Below are positions 46,086 through 64,000 of a stretch of DNA of 64,000 nt, piece after piece (position 1 is the first letter of the stretch; each line of letters begins with the position of its first letter). This DNA comes from Paragorgia papillata (Eukaryota; Cnidaria; Anthozoa; Scleralcyonacea; Coralliidae). The translations under genes and the position numbers were made by a program. The notes beneath the pieces were generated by a model. It did not search any database. It worked only from the letters and a program-made list of their open reading frames with translations, and had not been told where the DNA came from. The stretch lies in assembly GCA_035771165.1 (NCBI GenBank), contig JAWNZC010000406.1:2644001-2708000 (forward strand). The letters are read 5' to 3'.

Positions 46086-48453
46086 ACCAGTGTGAAGGTA
46101 TCACCACATTCATCCTCGGATTCATCACCAGATTCATCACCAGATTCATCACCACATTCGCAAAGCAAATATTTCACCTTCCATAATTACTTCAATAATG
46201 AACCGATCGGCACACACGATACACCAAATTAAAGCTTATTATTCTATCTTTCTGGCCCAACATTAAGGGCGTTTGTTTCAACAGTTTATAGAGCAGAAAA
46301 ATAACGATTTACTAGAAAGTACTCGGTCTTCGGTCTTGGGGGAAAATTTTCGATGGCTTCTTTTAATTTTAACCGGCTTTTCTATATATCAAAATGAAGC
46401 TCATTCTATCCTCTTGCTGGCCCAAGAAAAATTAGAAGTGGCCCAGATCTGGTTCAAGAGTTATTCGCTTTAAAAGTGAGACGCCCAAACTGTCAATTAC
46501 ACAGCGCGCTAAAAATAGAACACTTTATTAATTATATTTCACGACATAGCTTTGGGGGAAAGATTTCGATGGCTTCGGTTATTTTTAACCGGCTTTCCTA
46601 TATACGAAATTGAAGCTAAATCTATCTTCTTGCTGGCCCAAGAAAAATTAGAAGTGGCCCATATCTGGTTCAAGAGTTGTTCGCTTTTAAAGCAAGAAGC
46701 CCAAACTGTCAATTACATCGCGCCGGAAACAGAAATCTTTATTAATTGTAGTTGCCGACATAGTCTTTGGGGGAAAAATTTCGATGGCTTCTGTTAACTT
46801 TAACCAGCTTTCCTATATATCAAAATGAAGCTCATTCTATCGTCTTGCTGGCCCAAGAAAAATTAGAAGTGGCCCAGGTCTGGTTTAAGAGTTATTCGCA
46901 AACGCCGAAACTGTGAAGGTATCACCACATTCACTTGGGGGAAAAATTTCGATAGGTTCTTTTAATTTTAACCGGCTTTCCTATATATCAAAATGAAGCT
47001 CATTCTATCCTCTTGCTGGCCCAAGAAAAATTAGAAGTGGCCCAGATCTGGTTCAAGAGTTATTCGCTTTTAAAGCGAGACGCCCAAACTGTCAATTACA
47101 CAGCGCGCTAAAAATAGAACACTTTATTATTAAATTCGTCGGGATAGTCTTGGGGGAAAGATTTCGATGGCTTTTTTTAATATTAACCGGCTTTCAACCA
47201 CAATTAATAAAGATTTCTATTTCCGGCGCGCTGTAATTGACATTTTGGGCGTCTCGCTTTAAAAGCGAATAACTAGCTCTTGAACCAGATCTGGGCCACT
47301 TCTAATTTTTCTTGGGCCAGCAAGAGGATATAATGAGCTTCAATTTGATATATAGGAAAGCCGGTTAATATTAAAAAAAGCCATCGAAATCTTTCCCCCA
47401 AGACCATCCCGACGAATTTAATAATAAAGTGTTCTATTTTTATCGCGCGCTGTAATTGACATTTTGGGCGTCTCGCTTTAAAAGCGTATAACTCTTGAAC
47501 CAGATCTGGGCCAGATCTTGGGCCAGCAAGAGGATAGAATGAGCTTCATTTTGATATATAGGAAAGCCGGTTAAAATTAAAAGAACCTATCGAAATTTTT
47601 TCCCCAAGTGAATGTGGTGATACCTTCACAGTTTCGGCTATGCGAATAACTCTTGAACCAGATCTGGGCCACTTCTAATTTTTCTTGGGCCAGCAAGAAG
47701 ATAGAATGAGCTTCATTTTGATATATAGGAAAGCTGGTTAAAGTTAACAGAAGCCATCGAAATTTCCCCCCCAAAGACTATGTCGGCAACTACAATTAAT
47801 AAAGATTTCTGTTTCCGGCGCGATGTAATTGACAGTTTGGGCTTCTTGCTTTAAAAGCGAACAACTCTTGAACCAGGTATGGGCCACTTCTAATTTTTCT
47901 TGGGCCAGCAAGAAGATAGATTTAGCTTCAATTTCGTATATAGGAAAGCCGGTTAAAAGTAACCGAAGCCATCGAAATCTTTCCCCCAAAGCTATGTCGT
48001 GAAATATAATTAATAAAGTGTTCTATTTTTAGCGCGCTGAAATTGACAGTTTGGGTGTCTCACTTTAAAAGCGAATAACTCTTGAACCAGATCTGGGCCA
48101 CTTCTAATTTTTCTTGGGCCAGCAAGAGGATAGAATGAGCTTGATTTTGATATATAGAAAAGCCGGTTAAAATTAAAAGAAGCCATCGATATTTTTCCCC
48201 CAAGACCGAAGACCGAGTACTTTCTAGTAAATCGTTATTTTTCTGTTCTATAAACTGTTGAAACAAACGCCCTTAATGTTGGGCCAGAAAGATAGAATAA
48301 TAAGCTTTAATTTGGTGTATCGTGTGTGCCGATCGGTTCATTATTGAAGTAATTATTGAAGGTGAAATATTTGCTTTGCGAATGTGGTGATGAATCTGGT
48401 GATGAATCTGGTGATGAATCCGAGGATGAATATGGTGATACCTTCACACTGGT
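46086..48453. mobile_element. Foldback element, 2.37 kb, 9-bp TSD, copy B only
   Basis: The ends ACCAGTGTGAAGGTATCACC and their reverse complement are followed inward by arms of about 1.1 kb that mirror each other down to a loop near 47,193-47,352. Each arm is a tandem array: a block starting TTGGGGGAAA-ATTTCGATGG recurs at about 46,337, 46,550, 46,767, 46,937 and 47,151 (spacing about 215, once 170). The flanks are ATAAA(A)TTTC on both sides, and copy A has this sequence once (near 7,178) with no insert. Long tandem-repeat arms plus 9-bp TSD match foldback/Mutator-type elements. No transposase is present. Confidence 0.88.
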
Positions 48454-48591
48454 ATAAATTTCGTTGTAATCATTGATCATCTGCAGGAAATTCGCGCAAG
48501 AAATGTTCTTGCGACTTTTCTTAGAAGAAAACCGCGTCTTATGAGAGACAGAACGCACAAACAGCATATATAAACTTACTAAAACAACGAA

Positions 48592-62908
<14,317 letters not shown>

Positions 62909-63354
62909 GTAGGAGAATGTTAGTATGCACTTTTTTTATAATTTCTGCCGTCTAAAATATGTTTTCTATTTTAGAGGACAATTTCTTTATGTCACTTATT
63001 TTCGGTGAAAAGCGCTTAAAACCTTAGACCTTTTTGGCGTTAAATCCCTTTTGTTTTAAAACAAGACGCCTAAGTACGGAGAGCCTGAATCGAACGTGAA
63101 TGTGGTGCGTACTTCACACAGGTGTACATATATTTTACGATCAAGAGAGTTGCCAGGCACATCACTTTTAATTAAACTACAAAGCCAGCCAGACATATTC
63201 AAAATCTACCAACAACGTGCAAGAACACCTTGACCAAAAGGCAAAGCTGTTCAACTTTTTGTCCAACTCCTAAAGCGAAAGGAGCAAAGAACTTAATTTA
63301 AGACAACATGTCTCACGGCCTCTCTCCGTCAGACGCAATCTCGTTCCCAGAGCC
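62909..63354. other. Downstream of LDHD exon 9, non-coding
   Basis: Presumed intron 9 of LDHD. No exon with family similarity was found from here to 64,000. Confidence 0.5.
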
Positions 63355-63710
63355 CACGTTCCCCACCCGGGAAACGAGTACTCTGGGATAATCCGTTTCA
63401 AATCGTTACGTTATTGGTCTGAAGTGACCGGAAGTAGAATTAATAAAACCTAAATAACAAAGATGTCGGACGACAAGACTCCAGTGAAGACGTTGCCGCG
63501 ATCGATATCTTCGCCGTATGTGTGTAGATGCTGTAATTCGAGCTTCGCCAGCAACCCCATTGACTTGTTTGGGGAAAAGTCAAACAAGGAGAACATACTA
63601 TCCAGATTCCACTCGGATATTTATGCATGCATACCTCAACCGGAATAACAAGAATCCTATGATTTGAACGGGTTATCTCAGAGTCTCTCATTTCCCGGGT
63701 GGGGAAATTG
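63355..63710. repeat. Inverted pair flanking a short frame
   Basis: TTCCCCACCCGGGAAA (about 63,359) and TTTCCCGGGTGGGGAA (about 63,690) are reverse complements. They may be coincidental GC-rich ends or the arms of a small element that contains the frame at 63,463. Confidence 0.45.
63463..63648 (+). CDS. Possible first exon of a ZAD-like zinc-binding protein
   Basis: From ATG 63,463 the frame reads SDDKTPVKTLPRSISS, then YVCRCCNSSFASNPIDLFGE and a Lys/Asn-rich helix. A C-x-x-C pair followed by a DLF motif resembles the start of zinc-finger-associated (ZAD-like) domains; the second Cys pair would lie on a later exon. No good GT donor is evident, and the frame ends at TAA 63,646. It could be a solitary relic of a transposon gene. 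LDHD intron 9 probably encloses it. Confidence 0.35.
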   Translation: MSDDKTPVKTLPRSISSPYVCRCCNSSFASNPIDLFGEKSNKENILSRFHSDIYACIPQPE

Positions 63711-64000
63711 CGCCAGACGGCTAACAACTCACCGGAAGCATATATAGTAGCGGAAGTGCAAAAATGCAAAATCGTGACACCCAAAAAACCAAGCCGAAAC
63801 GTAGACTCGGCCTGCCACAGTAGCCCGAGTAATTATTGCATGTAGCTTATAGAACCAACGAAGTTTTTACAAGCATTTGCTTGAAACATATCAAAGAATT
63901 TAAAAATATATAATTATGAAGCTAAGTATATGCTACAAATTACCATAATCATGCAATGTAAAAATTGCTTACAACTCAAAATCTCCATATTTTAGCTAAT

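Noticed and set aside
46273..48266. Repeated frames with LILTGFSIYQNEAHSILLLA
   Set aside because: They are translations of the tandem blocks in the foldback arms, mirrored on both strands. No start or domain supports a protein.

Overview
This is a repeat-rich metazoan nuclear window: GT-AG introns, a split mitochondrial enzyme gene, a secreted-peptide gene with a TATA box, and many eukaryotic transposons. The mix (several Penelope-like families with hammerhead ribozyme motifs, PIF/Harbinger, a zf-TTF hAT, a Crypton-like recombinase, a tRNA-SINE, AT-rich DNA) and the style of the small secreted peptide suggest a cnidarian, probably an anthozoan. That assignment is inference, at about 60 percent confidence.

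Layout. Positions 1-14,459 (copy A) and about 42,464-61,560 (copy B) are two copies of one block. They carry the same features in the same order and look very similar base by base, but they differ by many insertions and deletions. Both contain a 9-bp-TSD TIR element with a nested LINE fragment, then the 5' part of a D-lactate dehydrogenase gene (LDHD), with a tRNA-SINE, a small palindromic MITE and a 2.1-2.4 kb purine-rich minisatellite in its introns. Copy B continues into LDHD exons 8 and 9, and the last roughly 130 codons must lie beyond 64,000. Copy A has lost exons 5 and 6, and exons 8 and 9 do not follow it, so it is a pseudogene.

Between the copies (14,460-42,463) lie: a decayed PIF/Harbinger element with its two genes in opposite orientation (a DDE transposase with an ATT-repeat intron, and a zinc-ribbon plus Myb/SANT-like protein); a Crypton-like tyrosine recombinase exon; 6 kb of non-coding DNA with diverged repeats; and a four-exon gene (27,437-40,930) for a secreted cysteine- and arginine-rich peptide. 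Intron 1 of that gene is 11.1 kb and holds six Penelope-like pieces, several in inverted pairs.

Copy B also carries three insertions absent from copy A: a 2.37 kb foldback element with a 9-bp target duplication; a 4.89 kb hAT with perfect 15-bp TIRs, an 8-bp target duplication and a nearly intact transposase, itself holding a 610-bp TTAA-flanked MITE; and a 112-bp TTA-flanked MITE.

The only host genes with good support are LDHD (mitochondrial D-lactate oxidation) and the secreted peptide. Most of the remaining sequence is mobile DNA. The most notable signals are hammerhead ribozyme motifs in at least five repeat families, and the peptide gene, whose mature region is a 12-bp minisatellite coding a four-residue Cys/Arg period.
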